Source: Thermodesulfovibrio sp. (lineage in GTDB: Bacteria; Nitrospirota; Thermodesulfovibrionia; Thermodesulfovibrionales; JdFR-85). Taken from it: 15,167 bases of DNA. The notes beneath the pieces were generated by a model. It did no database searches. It was not told where the DNA came from and saw only the letters and a list, made by a program, of their open reading frames with translations. Shown piece after piece: positions 1-5,564 of this stretch (the stretch's first letter is position 1; each line of letters opens with the position of its first letter). Both the position numbers and the translations under genes were made by a program. The stretch is taken from assembly GCA_027050975.1 (NCBI GenBank), contig JALUAR010000129.1, positions 1 to 15,167 of the forward strand. The letters run 5' to 3'.

Positions 1-171
1 GTGAAATATCTGCTTTTCAGGGCTAACCACAAAGGAAGGAGTTTTCTCTGAATGGAATGGGCAAAGGGATTTATAGTTACTGCCTGTCTTCTTCAGATCA
101 AGATACTCTGACAAAAGGTCAACGATGTCAACCCTTGTCTTTATCTCCTCAACTATTCTATCATACCCCAT
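1..171 (-). CDS. dnaG: DNA primase DnaG, N-terminal fragment (cut by window edge)
   Basis: This is the first 57 residues of the primase that lays RNA primers for replication. Reading the minus strand from an ATG at 169-171 gives a protein starting MGYDRIVEEIK, followed by a helical stretch and then CPFHSEKTPSF at residues 37-47. That block is the hallmark of the DnaG zinc-binding domain (CPFHxEKTPSF). The frame is open to position 1, so the catalytic TOPRIM domain and C-terminus lie outside the window. No strong ribosome binding site precedes the ATG, only a purine-rich stretch. It lies downstream of rpsU and yqeY, as in the classic macromolecular-synthesis operon, so rpoD is expected next beyond the edge. 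Identification rests on the motif and the context and is secure despite the short length. Confidence 0.93.
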   Translation of the reverse strand, partial: MGYDRIVEEIKTRVDIVDLLSEYLDLKKTGSNYKSLCPFHSEKTPSFVVSPEKQIFH

Positions 172-280
172 AGATATAATAATCTTTTCTCTTTGGTTGA
201 AGACCCTGCACCCTGTAATTACTCTTTAATTAAACAATCCCCAACCTCGGCAGGTTAATAATCAACCGCTATCTACACAA

Positions 281-310
281 ATTATACTGTTATGATACAT
301 AGAAACTCAA
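281..310 (-). promoter_or_regulatory. Predicted sigma70-type promoter for dnaG
   Basis: On the minus strand TTGAGT (305-310) is followed after 18 bases by a perfect TATAAT (281-286). The predicted start near 274 would leave a leader of about 100 nt before dnaG. That leader holds short, mutually overlapping inverted repeats (AACCT/AGGTT and GGTT/AACC around 245-268). The -35 box lies just downstream of the NIF3 stop codon, so dnaG could be transcribed independently of the upstream rpsU genes. The rest of 172-318 shows no gene. Confidence 0.65.
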
Positions 311-318
311 ACATTATG

Positions 319-1272
319 TTAGCTATGTCGGAACCTCTTGAACCCAGAACACTCCAGAACATCTACAGCATCATCAAGGATACTGTCAAGGAGAAGATTA
401 AGACCGAGGTTATCACTGGCTATGTGACCTGCTATGACAACATTAAGGTGGTTCTTCTCAGCCTCTTTTCTGTGTTCCTCGCTAAGGTGCATTGCTACGA
501 TAGTATTTACACCGCTTGAGGTAAGGCTCTGAAATATATCCTTGGACCCTTCGGTACCACCTGTCATATCCACAAAGATCTTTCCTGCCTTTCTCTTTTC
601 CGATCCTATAAGTATTTTGGGGCCCGCTCCGATCTTTTTTGCATCCCTGTACTCGGGAATCTCCATAAGCAGATCAATAACATCCGAGATGCGATAAGGT
701 TTTTTCTCATCAAAGAGTTTCTGCAGATATGTCGCCACCATATTATCTGCAGGGGTATGAAAACATACAAAGGGAATATCAAGAAGTCTTGCAGCATCAA
801 CAGCACGATTGTGATTCACAGGCATTAGCCTTCTTTCCACCTCACTGATTCGTTTGTCCATCAAATCCTCTGCGATATTGATAGGCACACCGAATCTTCC
901 CAGAATATCTGCCTGAATTCGCATTACATCGTAGAGATTTGCAAAGGCCATACCTTCGGGATGGTGAGCAAGAATCAGGTCCACTCTCCTGCCTTTTGAT
1001 CTCAAATGATCAGCAAGAATAACCTCACCCACCTCTATATCAATACCGGCAAGAATCCCCCTGATTTCCTCCTGACCTGTTCCATGAAGAATACGTGTAT
1101 CTGAATAGGGGTTAGTGAGTGACTCCTTATCAAAGAACTCCTTTTCTTCCTCCTTCATCTCTTCATATCTCTTCTTTGTTGCCTCCAGGTCTTTCAGAAC
1201 AACCTCTTTGCCTCGTGGATCGTTCTCGATTCCGGTAAGAACAGCCTTTTCATAAATCTCTCTGAGAGTCAT
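319..1272 (-). CDS. NIF3-family dinuclear metal-binding protein
   Basis: A 317-residue member of the NIF3 (NGG1p-interacting factor 3) family, whose proteins bind a pair of divalent metals and whose biochemical role is mostly unsettled. Visible family signatures are the N-terminal metal block AHHPEG (residues 102-107), HTPADN (172-177), MHLSEEH (261-267) and the C-terminal GHIASDNLGLN (282-292), which together supply the His/Asp/Glu ligands. Residues 1-60 form a charged helical extension before the core. The start is fixed by AAAAGGAGG at 1277-1285, four bases upstream of the ATG. The gene sits between yqeY and dnaG. In some Gram-positives a NIF3 gene (yqfO) lies close to dnaG-sigA, so the association may be functional. 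Calling it GTP cyclohydrolase, as some databases do, would not be justified. Confidence 0.88.
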   Translation of the reverse strand: MTLREIYEKAVLTGIENDPRGKEVVLKDLEATKKRYEEMKEEEKEFFDKESLTNPYSDTRILHGTGQEEIRGILAGIDIEVGEVILADHLRSKGRRVDLILAHHPEGMAFANLYDVMRIQADILGRFGVPINIAEDLMDKRISEVERRLMPVNHNRAVDAARLLDIPFVCFHTPADNMVATYLQKLFDEKKPYRISDVIDLLMEIPEYRDAKKIGAGPKILIGSEKRKAGKIFVDMTGGTEGSKDIFQSLTSSGVNTIVAMHLSEEHRKEAEKNHLNVVIAGHIASDNLGLNLLLDSILDDAVDVLECSGFKRFRHS

Positions 1273-1347
1273 TGATCCTCCTTTTCTAAAAGACTGGAAT
1301 AAAACTCACACTTACGATCTTATCCAAAACAACAAGTTAAAAATACC

Positions 1348-1362
1348 TGAAACTCAGTTTCA
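1348..1362. promoter_or_regulatory. 15-bp palindrome upstream of the NIF3 gene, possible operator
   Basis: TGAAACT-C-AGTTTCA is a perfect inverted repeat with 7-base arms and a one-base centre, in the 179-base gap between yqeY and the NIF3 gene, about 76 bases before the NIF3 start. Its size and symmetry suit a dimeric DNA-binding protein; as RNA it would need a one-base loop, so a hairpin is unlikely. I see no clear promoter in this gap. A chance palindrome is possible in this AT-rich stretch. Confidence 0.35.
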
Positions 1363-1451
1363 CATTAAATCAGAACACAATCAGATGTTTGGATATTCTG
1401 TCTCTTTCTCTTCTGTTAAGGGATTACGATATGTTAAGAGGGAAATAGGTC

Positions 1452-1907
1452 CTACCTTTGTAATGAGTTGAGTATCTCTCTTACACGCTGGTTTACCCTT
1501 TTACCATCGGCTCTGCCCTTTAATCTCGGCATCAGCACCTTCATTACCTTCCCCATATCTTTAACAGAAGAGGCAGCAGTCTCTTCTATTACCTCATGGA
1601 TCATCCTTTCGATCTCTTCTTCAGAGAGCTGCTCGGGAAGGTAGGACTGGATAACTGATAACTCTTCCTTTTCCTTCTGGGCCAGGTCCCCCCTGCCAGC
1701 ACGTTCGTATTCCTTAATTGATTCCTTGGTCTGTTTTGCCAGAGAACCCAGAACAGTTAAAACATCATCATCTGATAGGGGCGAACCCTTATCGATCTCT
1801 CGATTCTTAAGAGAAGCCTTAATCATTCTGAGAACAGACACCTTAAGCTTATCCGATGACTTAAGGGCTGTTCTCAGATCATCCTCAATTCTTTCAACAA
1901 GAGTCAT
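1452..1907 (-). CDS. yqeY: GatB/YqeY domain protein
   Basis: A 151-residue stand-alone YqeY protein, a small helical family related to the C-terminal tail domain of the amidotransferase subunit GatB. A role linked to tRNA or aminoacylation is assumed from that relationship, and the exact function is unknown. Typical features are the N-terminal helix MTLVERIEDDLRTALKSSDK, the middle segment EKEELSVIQSYLPEQLSEEEI (residues about 79-99), and the C-terminal MGKVMKVLMPRLKGRADGK before the end. Length and motifs match the family. It starts 11 bases after the rpsU stop codon and has no recognisable Shine-Dalgarno sequence, so translation probably depends on ribosomes arriving from rpsU. The rpsU-yqeY-dnaG neighbourhood is widespread in bacteria. 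Confidence 0.93.
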   Translation of the reverse strand: MTLVERIEDDLRTALKSSDKLKVSVLRMIKASLKNREIDKGSPLSDDDVLTVLGSLAKQTKESIKEYERAGRGDLAQKEKEELSVIQSYLPEQLSEEEIERMIHEVIEETAASSVKDMGKVMKVLMPRLKGRADGKRVNQRVREILNSLQR

Positions 1908-1918
1908 TCGTTAGTTTT

Positions 1919-2119
1919 TTATCTGCCCTGCATATATCTCATTCTCTTTAGGGCCTTTTTGCGAGCAGCAAGGATCTTCTTCTTTCTTTTAACGCTTGGT
2001 TTTTCATAATGTTCACGTTTTTTGATCTCTGAGAGTATTCCCTCCTTCTCGCACTGCTTTTTGAACTTCTTCAGTGCGATCTCAAAGGACTCACTCTCCT
2101 TGACGCTCACAGTGGGCAT
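1919..2119 (-). CDS. rpsU: 30S ribosomal protein bS21
   Basis: A 66-residue, strongly basic protein beginning MPTVSVKESESFEIALKKFK and ending in an Arg/Lys-rich helix. Both ends are diagnostic of bS21, the small-subunit protein that aids base pairing between the mRNA leader and the 16S rRNA 3' end. Length is normal. The ATG is preceded by AAGGAGAGGAG about 12 bases upstream. It is the first gene of the rpsU-yqeY-NIF3-dnaG series, with its own near-consensus promoter 40-70 bases upstream. Its high expected expression may drive yqeY by read-through. Confidence 0.97.
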   Translation of the reverse strand: MPTVSVKESESFEIALKKFKKQCEKEGILSEIKKREHYEKPSVKRKKKILAARKKALKRMRYMQGR

Positions 2120-2160
2120 TAAATATACACACTCCTCTCCTTGTGATTTTTAAATATTAT

Positions 2161-2190
2161 ACTATACCAACTGATAAACAGGGCTGTCAA
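2161..2190 (-). promoter_or_regulatory. Near-consensus promoter for rpsU
   Basis: On the minus strand a perfect TTGACA (2185-2190) is separated by 18 bases from TATAGT (2161-2166). The predicted start near 2153 gives a leader of about 34 nt containing the rpsU ribosome binding site. This is one of the two best promoters in the window, in keeping with a ribosomal protein gene. Confidence 0.8.
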
Positions 2191-2291
2191 GAGACCGCTA
2201 ACCCCGAATTCCAGATTTAGAAAATCAAGCTGAACTGAGATAGAGATGGTGGTATTGTTGGCCATAGTCAAATCGGAATCTGGGTAACCTC
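2191..2291. repeat. Imperfect inverted-repeat element between rpsU and the DUF948 gene
   Basis: Arms at about 2191-2218 and 2270-2291 pair imperfectly: GAG, then CTAACCC against its inverse, then ATTCC(A)GATTT with a single bulge. They enclose about 50 bases with no gene. The element lies exactly between the two divergent promoters. Its arms resemble those of the inverted repeat at 4141-4205 (shared theme CTGGAATCTGGGTTA with small indels), which suggests a repeat family, possibly MITE- or REP-like. The similarity is by eye and could be chance. Confidence 0.4.
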
Positions 2292-2301
2292 TGCTATTTG
2301 C

Positions 2302-2330
2302 TTCACATTTTTACTATTCTTTGATATAAT
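2302..2330 (+). promoter_or_regulatory. Promoter for the DUF948-YtxH-hypA-hypB operon, predicted leaderless
   Basis: TTCACA (2302-2307), a 17-base spacer and a perfect TATAAT (2325-2330) form an excellent sigma70-type promoter. The -10 box ends only seven bases before the ATG at 2338, so transcription should begin at or next to the start codon. No Shine-Dalgarno sequence is present, which fits a leaderless message. Confidence 0.75.
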
Positions 2331-2337
2331 GAATATC

Positions 2338-2724
2338 ATGAATGACATAGCTTTTATAATTATTGCCATTGCTGCTGTACTGTTAGTTGCCTTTTTGATT
2401 CCTGCCCTTATCGAACTCAGAAAGACCCTTAAGAGAGTTCAGACATTTATGGACACAACAGAAAAAGATATTTCAACCACAATGGTGGAATTAAGGGCTA
2501 CGCTGGAGAATCTTAAATCTATAACAGAGGATGTGGAAACAGTTACTAATAATGTAAGAGGTATCACGTCAAGCCTTGAAGAGACAGTACATATCTTAGA
2601 AGGCGTAAAAAGGTTCCTGAACACCGTCCAGGTGGAGACCAACGCAACTATCGCAGGTCTTAAGGAAGGCATAAAGACTGCAGCTGCAGTCTTTGTAAAA
2701 AACATAGTCAGCAAAGGAGGTTAA
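2338..2724 (+). CDS. DUF948-type membrane-anchored coiled-coil protein
   Basis: A protein of about 128 residues with one hydrophobic segment at the N-terminus (roughly residues 3-25, rich in Ile/Ala/Val/Leu) followed by Glu/Thr/Lys-rich heptad-like sequence to about residue 100. This is the layout of DUF948 proteins, which are anchored in the inner membrane and have no established biochemical role. An in-frame ATG at 2329 lies inside the -10 box and cannot be the start of a message from that promoter, so the ATG at 2338 is chosen. The stop codon overlaps the spacer after the ribosome binding site of the following YtxH gene, a tight coupling. Pairing with YtxH suggests a common envelope or stress role; that is inference. 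Confidence 0.8.
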   Translation: MNDIAFIIIAIAAVLLVAFLIPALIELRKTLKRVQTFMDTTEKDISTTMVELRATLENLKSITEDVETVTNNVRGITSSLEETVHILEGVKRFLNTVQVETNATIAGLKEGIKTAAAVFVKNIVSKGG

Positions 2725-2727
2725 ATT

Positions 2728-3072
2728 ATGTCCGACAGGAATGGATATAGCATTGGTTCAATGTTTTTTGCCTTTCTGCTTGGAGGACTGGTAGGAGCAG
2801 GGGCCGCCCTTCTTATGGCACCCCAGTCAGGTGCCGAGACAAGGAGAAAGCTCAAGGGGGTGGCTGAGGATGTAAAGGAAAAGAGCACAGAGTATGCTGA
2901 AGAGGTGAAGGAGAAGGTTACAAAAGGTGTGGAGGTCGGAAAGGAGAAGGTATCCACTGTTGTGGAGAAAGGCAAAGAGATTATTGAGGAGAAAAAGTCA
3001 GCCCTAACCTCAGCGCTTGAGGCTGGAAAGGAAGCATTTAAGAAGGAGAAGGAAAAGGCCCAAAGCACCTGA
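2728..3072 (+). CDS. YtxH-domain protein
   Basis: A 114-residue small membrane protein. Residues about 10-32 form a Gly/Ala/Leu-rich membrane segment (FLLGGLVGAGAALLMAPQSG) typical of the YtxH family. It is followed by ETRRKLKG and a long Lys/Glu/Val amphipathic tail with repeated EKV/KGKE units, likely helical or apolipoprotein-like. The family includes B. subtilis YtxH, known from general-stress regulons; no enzymatic function is expected. The ATG is preceded by AAAGGAGG at good spacing. Its stop codon shares one base with the hypA start codon (TGATG), so it belongs to the same operon as hypAB. Why this pair should be transcribed with hydrogenase maturation genes is not clear from the sequence. 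Confidence 0.82.
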   Translation: MSDRNGYSIGSMFFAFLLGGLVGAGAALLMAPQSGAETRRKLKGVAEDVKEKSTEYAEEVKEKVTKGVEVGKEKVSTVVEKGKEIIEEKKSALTSALEAGKEAFKKEKEKAQST

Positions 3073-3422
3073 TGCATGAGGTCTCCATTGCCCAGAGTAT
3101 TCTGGATATCATACTTAAGGAATGCGAGAAGATTAACTGTAAGAAAATAAATTCCGTAACCATTCGCGTTGGCAGGGCATCAGGTGTTGTTGTGGACTCG
3201 TTGGTTTTTGCCTTTGATATTATCAAAAAGGATACAATTGCAGAGAAGGCTGAACTCCTCTGCGAAGAAGTACCACTTACAGCCATCTGCGTTAACTGCA
3301 ATAAAGACTTTATCTCTGATGAAGAGTATATACTTAATTGTCCCTATTGTGGCAAATCAGAGTTTAAGGTTATAGGGGGCAGAGAGCTGGATATACTGGA
3401 AATGGATGTGGAGGAGCAATGA
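3072..3422 (+). CDS. hypA: Nickel metallochaperone HypA
   Basis: A 116-residue HypA, which receives nickel and, with HypB, delivers it to the large subunit of [NiFe] hydrogenases (in some bacteria also urease). The N-terminal MHE provides the known nickel ligand His2 with Glu3. The zinc site is formed by two CxxC pairs, Cys73/Cys76 and Cys90/Cys93 (CVNC and CPYC). Length is normal. The start codon overlaps the YtxH stop by one base, and the stop overlaps the hypB start (ATGA), so translation of the three genes is coupled. No hydrogenase structural gene or hypC-F is visible, so the rest of the maturation set must be elsewhere if the pathway is complete. Confidence 0.96.
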   Translation: MHEVSIAQSILDIILKECEKINCKKINSVTIRVGRASGVVVDSLVFAFDIIKKDTIAEKAELLCEEVPLTAICVNCNKDFISDEEYILNCPYCGKSEFKVIGGRELDILEMDVEEQ

Positions 3423-4075
3423 AGGTTAAAGTCATCAGCAGAATACTTGAGGCCAATGATCGTATAGCGGAAGACAACAGGAGACTTTTCAATGAGAAAG
3501 GCATATATGTAATCAACCTCATGAGCGGGCCGGGAGCGGGTAAGACGTCCCTGCTGGTAAAAACCATTGAGGCACTAAAGGACAGCGTCTCCATAGGGGT
3601 TATCGAGGGTGACATAACTGGCACTGAAGATGCAGAGCGTATCCACTCCACCGGAGTTCCAGTGGTTCAGATCAACACAGGTGGGGCCTGTCACCTTGAT
3701 GCCAACATGATTGAAGAGGTGCTTCCTGAACTCCCTCTGGACAGTATTCAACTCCTTTTTATTGAGAATGTAGGCAACCTCGTTTGCCCTGCTGAGTTCA
3801 ATGTGGGAGAAGACATAAAGGTGATGCTTTTAAGTGTTACAGAGGGTGAGGACAAACCACTGAAGTATCCCCTCATGTTTCAGGAATCGGCTGCCCTGGT
3901 TCTCAACAAGGTCGATCTGTTGCCCTATCTTGATCTTGATATGGAAAGGCTGAAAGAAAGGGCCATGTCGCTAAATCCCAAACTGAAGGTCTTTGAACTC
4001 TCCTGCAAGACAGGTTCAGGCCTGGATGCCTGGACGGATTATCTTTTCAGAATGGTCGCTGAAAAAAACAGATAG
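3419..4075 (+). CDS. hypB: Nickel-inserting GTPase HypB
   Basis: A 218-residue SIMIBI-class GTPase that drives nickel transfer for [NiFe] hydrogenase maturation. The P-loop is GPGAGKT (residues 37-43), the switch region contains EGDITGTEDAERI (63-75), and NKVD further on is the guanine-specificity motif. The metal site of the G domain is present: Cys91-His92 in GGACHLD and Cys123 in NLVCPAEF. It lacks both the N-terminal CxxCGC high-affinity nickel motif and a His-rich stretch, so it is the short form found in many bacteria. The ATGA overlap with hypA indicates coupled translation. It is the last gene of the operon; a long inverted repeat follows 65 bases downstream. Confidence 0.96.
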   Translation: MKVKVISRILEANDRIAEDNRRLFNEKGIYVINLMSGPGAGKTSLLVKTIEALKDSVSIGVIEGDITGTEDAERIHSTGVPVVQINTGGACHLDANMIEEVLPELPLDSIQLLFIENVGNLVCPAEFNVGEDIKVMLLSVTEGEDKPLKYPLMFQESAALVLNKVDLLPYLDLDMERLKERAMSLNPKLKVFELSCKTGSGLDAWTDYLFRMVAEKNR

Positions 4076-4140
4076 CAAAAAAACAAATTCCTCTATATTA
4101 AATCCCTCGCAAACTCCATAATATTAGGGACGACATTATA

Positions 4141-4205
4141 CCCAGATCCAGCGGTAACGAAAAACTGACCATATCTCCCCTGTGAATCTTATCGCTGGAT
4201 TTGGG
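4141..4205. repeat. Long inverted repeat at the hypB/nadC convergence, possible terminator or MITE-like element
   Basis: Arms 4141-4157 (CCCAGATCCAGCGGTAA) and 4189-4205 (TTATCGCTGGATTTGGG) match at 15 of 17 positions. On the plus-strand transcript the other two become G-U pairs, so the RNA stem is unbroken. The loop is 31 nt. The right arm ends directly against the nadC stop codon, and the plus strand continues into a T-rich stretch. It may act as a terminator for hypB and, less well, for nadC. The wide loop and the resemblance to the arms at 2191-2291 also allow a small repeat element. A short minus-strand open stretch crosses it (see findings). Confidence 0.6.
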
Positions 4206-5048
4206 TTATATTATTTTCATACTTATGTCAACAGCTGTAGCTGAATGGGTCAGAGCACCTATGGATATAAAATCCACGCCTGTCTGTGCTATCTCCCTCA
4301 CATTGTCAAGCCTTACACCGCCTGAAGCCTCTAAAAGGGTTGTAGGGCTAATCTGTCTTGCAAGTGCTACCGCCTCCTTTAACATGGGTAGTTCCATGTT
4401 ATCAAGCATAACCACATCAGCACCGGCCTGAAGGGCCTCTCTAAGTTCATCCAGGTTCTTAACCTCAATCTCGATCTTCATAAGATGCACTCTGGAGCTC
4501 CTTGCCAGTTCTATTGCCCTTGCCACACCGCCGGCAGCCTTTATATGGTTGTCCTTAATTAGTATGCCGTCGTAAAGACCAAAGCGGTGGTTATACCCGC
4601 CTCCGATCTTTACAGCATACTTCTCCATGTATCTCATCAAGGGCATTGTCTTTCTTGTATCCAGAACCTTCGCACCTGTACCTTCCACCTCAGAGACAAA
4701 CCTCTTAGTAAGGGTTGCAATGCCCGAGAGCCTCTGGAGGATATTCAATGCAAGCCTCTCTCCGGCAAGAAGGGCTCTGGTTGGCCCCGAGAGTTTGGCG
4801 ATTGTATCTCCCGACTTAACGGAAGAGCCGTCACTGTGATGTTTATCCACATTGATGTGATCACTGAGAAGTGAAAAGACTTCAAGACTGAAAGGAAGTC
4901 CTGCAAGAAGGAAATCCTCTTTGGCAATAATTATTGCTTCCGAGTTAGTGTCATCAGGTATGGTTAGTTCAGTGGTAATATCTCCGGTGCCGATATCCTC
5001 CTCAAGGGCACGAACCAGGAAATCACGTATCAAGGTATTAATTCGCAT
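4206..5048 (-). CDS. nadC: Nicotinate-nucleotide pyrophosphorylase (carboxylating)
   Basis: A 280-residue quinolinate phosphoribosyltransferase, which converts quinolinate and PRPP to nicotinate mononucleotide, CO2 and pyrophosphate in de novo NAD synthesis. Typical motifs run in order: LLAGERLALNILQRLSGIAT (residues 93-112), DTRKTMP (130-136), the GGGYNHRFGLYDG block followed by LIKDNH (149-168), EVKN (195-198), MLDN (214-217), EASGGV (240-245) and SIGALTHSA (262-270). Length is standard. No clear Shine-Dalgarno sequence precedes the ATG; only GGAG about 15 bases upstream, with no other plausible in-frame start. It lies 32 bases after the repeat-protein gene and is probably the last gene of a valS transcript. 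nadA and nadB are not in the window. Confidence 0.96.
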   Translation of the reverse strand: MRINTLIRDFLVRALEEDIGTGDITTELTIPDDTNSEAIIIAKEDFLLAGLPFSLEVFSLLSDHINVDKHHSDGSSVKSGDTIAKLSGPTRALLAGERLALNILQRLSGIATLTKRFVSEVEGTGAKVLDTRKTMPLMRYMEKYAVKIGGGYNHRFGLYDGILIKDNHIKAAGGVARAIELARSSRVHLMKIEIEVKNLDELREALQAGADVVMLDNMELPMLKEAVALARQISPTTLLEASGGVRLDNVREIAQTGVDFISIGALTHSATAVDISMKII

Positions 5049-5080
5049 TGGAAATACGACAGACTCCGATATTGTTATGG

Positions 5081-5563
5081 CTATCTTTTTTTAAGGAGAG
5101 AGAAGAAACCTAATACTCCACCGATAATAGCACCCAGAGACAGGGCTGATTTCCAGTCCAGAATGGTCTGTACATTGCCCTCAACACTGCCTGCCAGCAT
5201 CAGGAGTGTCTTGGTATTTTCCGCCTTTATGTTTTTTGCTGCCACAACTCCTACAGCACTATCCCGTATGTCTGCTTCAGAACCGGAAAGCACAACAGGG
5301 CTTAGAGAATATCCCATTCCTGTATTTGTACCTGCTGTAATACAGCTTATACTCTGGTTAAGATTGATGTCATTTCCTCTTATAATACAGGCCGCTCCCT
5401 GAGAGATCTCTATACGCTCACCATCTATACTCATGGCACCCACCTGCTCCATATCTATGTGTCCGCCTTCAACAGAACGCACAGTGCTCTGCCTGATGTT
5501 TACAAACTCTGCATCAACCAGGCTCATGTTGACATCTGTTATCTCTTTTTCCCTTTCTTCCAT
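5081..5563 (-). CDS. Uncharacterised protein with 15-residue repeats and a C-terminal membrane tail
   Basis: I cannot assign a known name. The 160 residues contain four consecutive units of exactly 15 residues: 21-35 (VNIRQSTVRSVEGGH), 36-50 (IDMEQVGAMSIDGER), 51-65 (IEISQGAACIIRGND) and 66-80 (INLNQSISCITAGTN). A fifth clear unit is at 97-111, and a diverged one of about 16 lies at 81-96. The pattern is roughly [IV]x[ILM]xQxxxxIxGxx, as expected for a beta-solenoid with one short turn per unit. Residues about 139-157 are hydrophobic (ALSLGAIIGGVLGFFSLL) and end in KKR, resembling a tail anchor. No signal peptide is seen. The ATG is one base after the valS stop codon and uses a ribosome binding site inside the valS end, so it is translationally coupled to valS. 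The function is unknown. Confidence 0.75.
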   Translation of the reverse strand: MEEREKEITDVNMSLVDAEFVNIRQSTVRSVEGGHIDMEQVGAMSIDGERIEISQGAACIIRGNDINLNQSISCITAGTNTGMGYSLSPVVLSGSEADIRDSAVGVVAAKNIKAENTKTLLMLAGSVEGNVQTILDWKSALSLGAIIGGVLGFFSLLKKR

Positions 5564-5564
5564 A

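Noticed and set aside
292..519. Plus-strand open frame of 75 codons
   Set aside because: Antisense to the 3' end of the NIF3 gene, with no ribosome binding site.
2721..3077. Minus-strand open frame of 118 codons rich in Ser/Phe
   Set aside because: Shadow of the Lys/Glu-rich YtxH gene; the repetitive GAG/AAG codons give Ser/Phe/Leu on the other strand.
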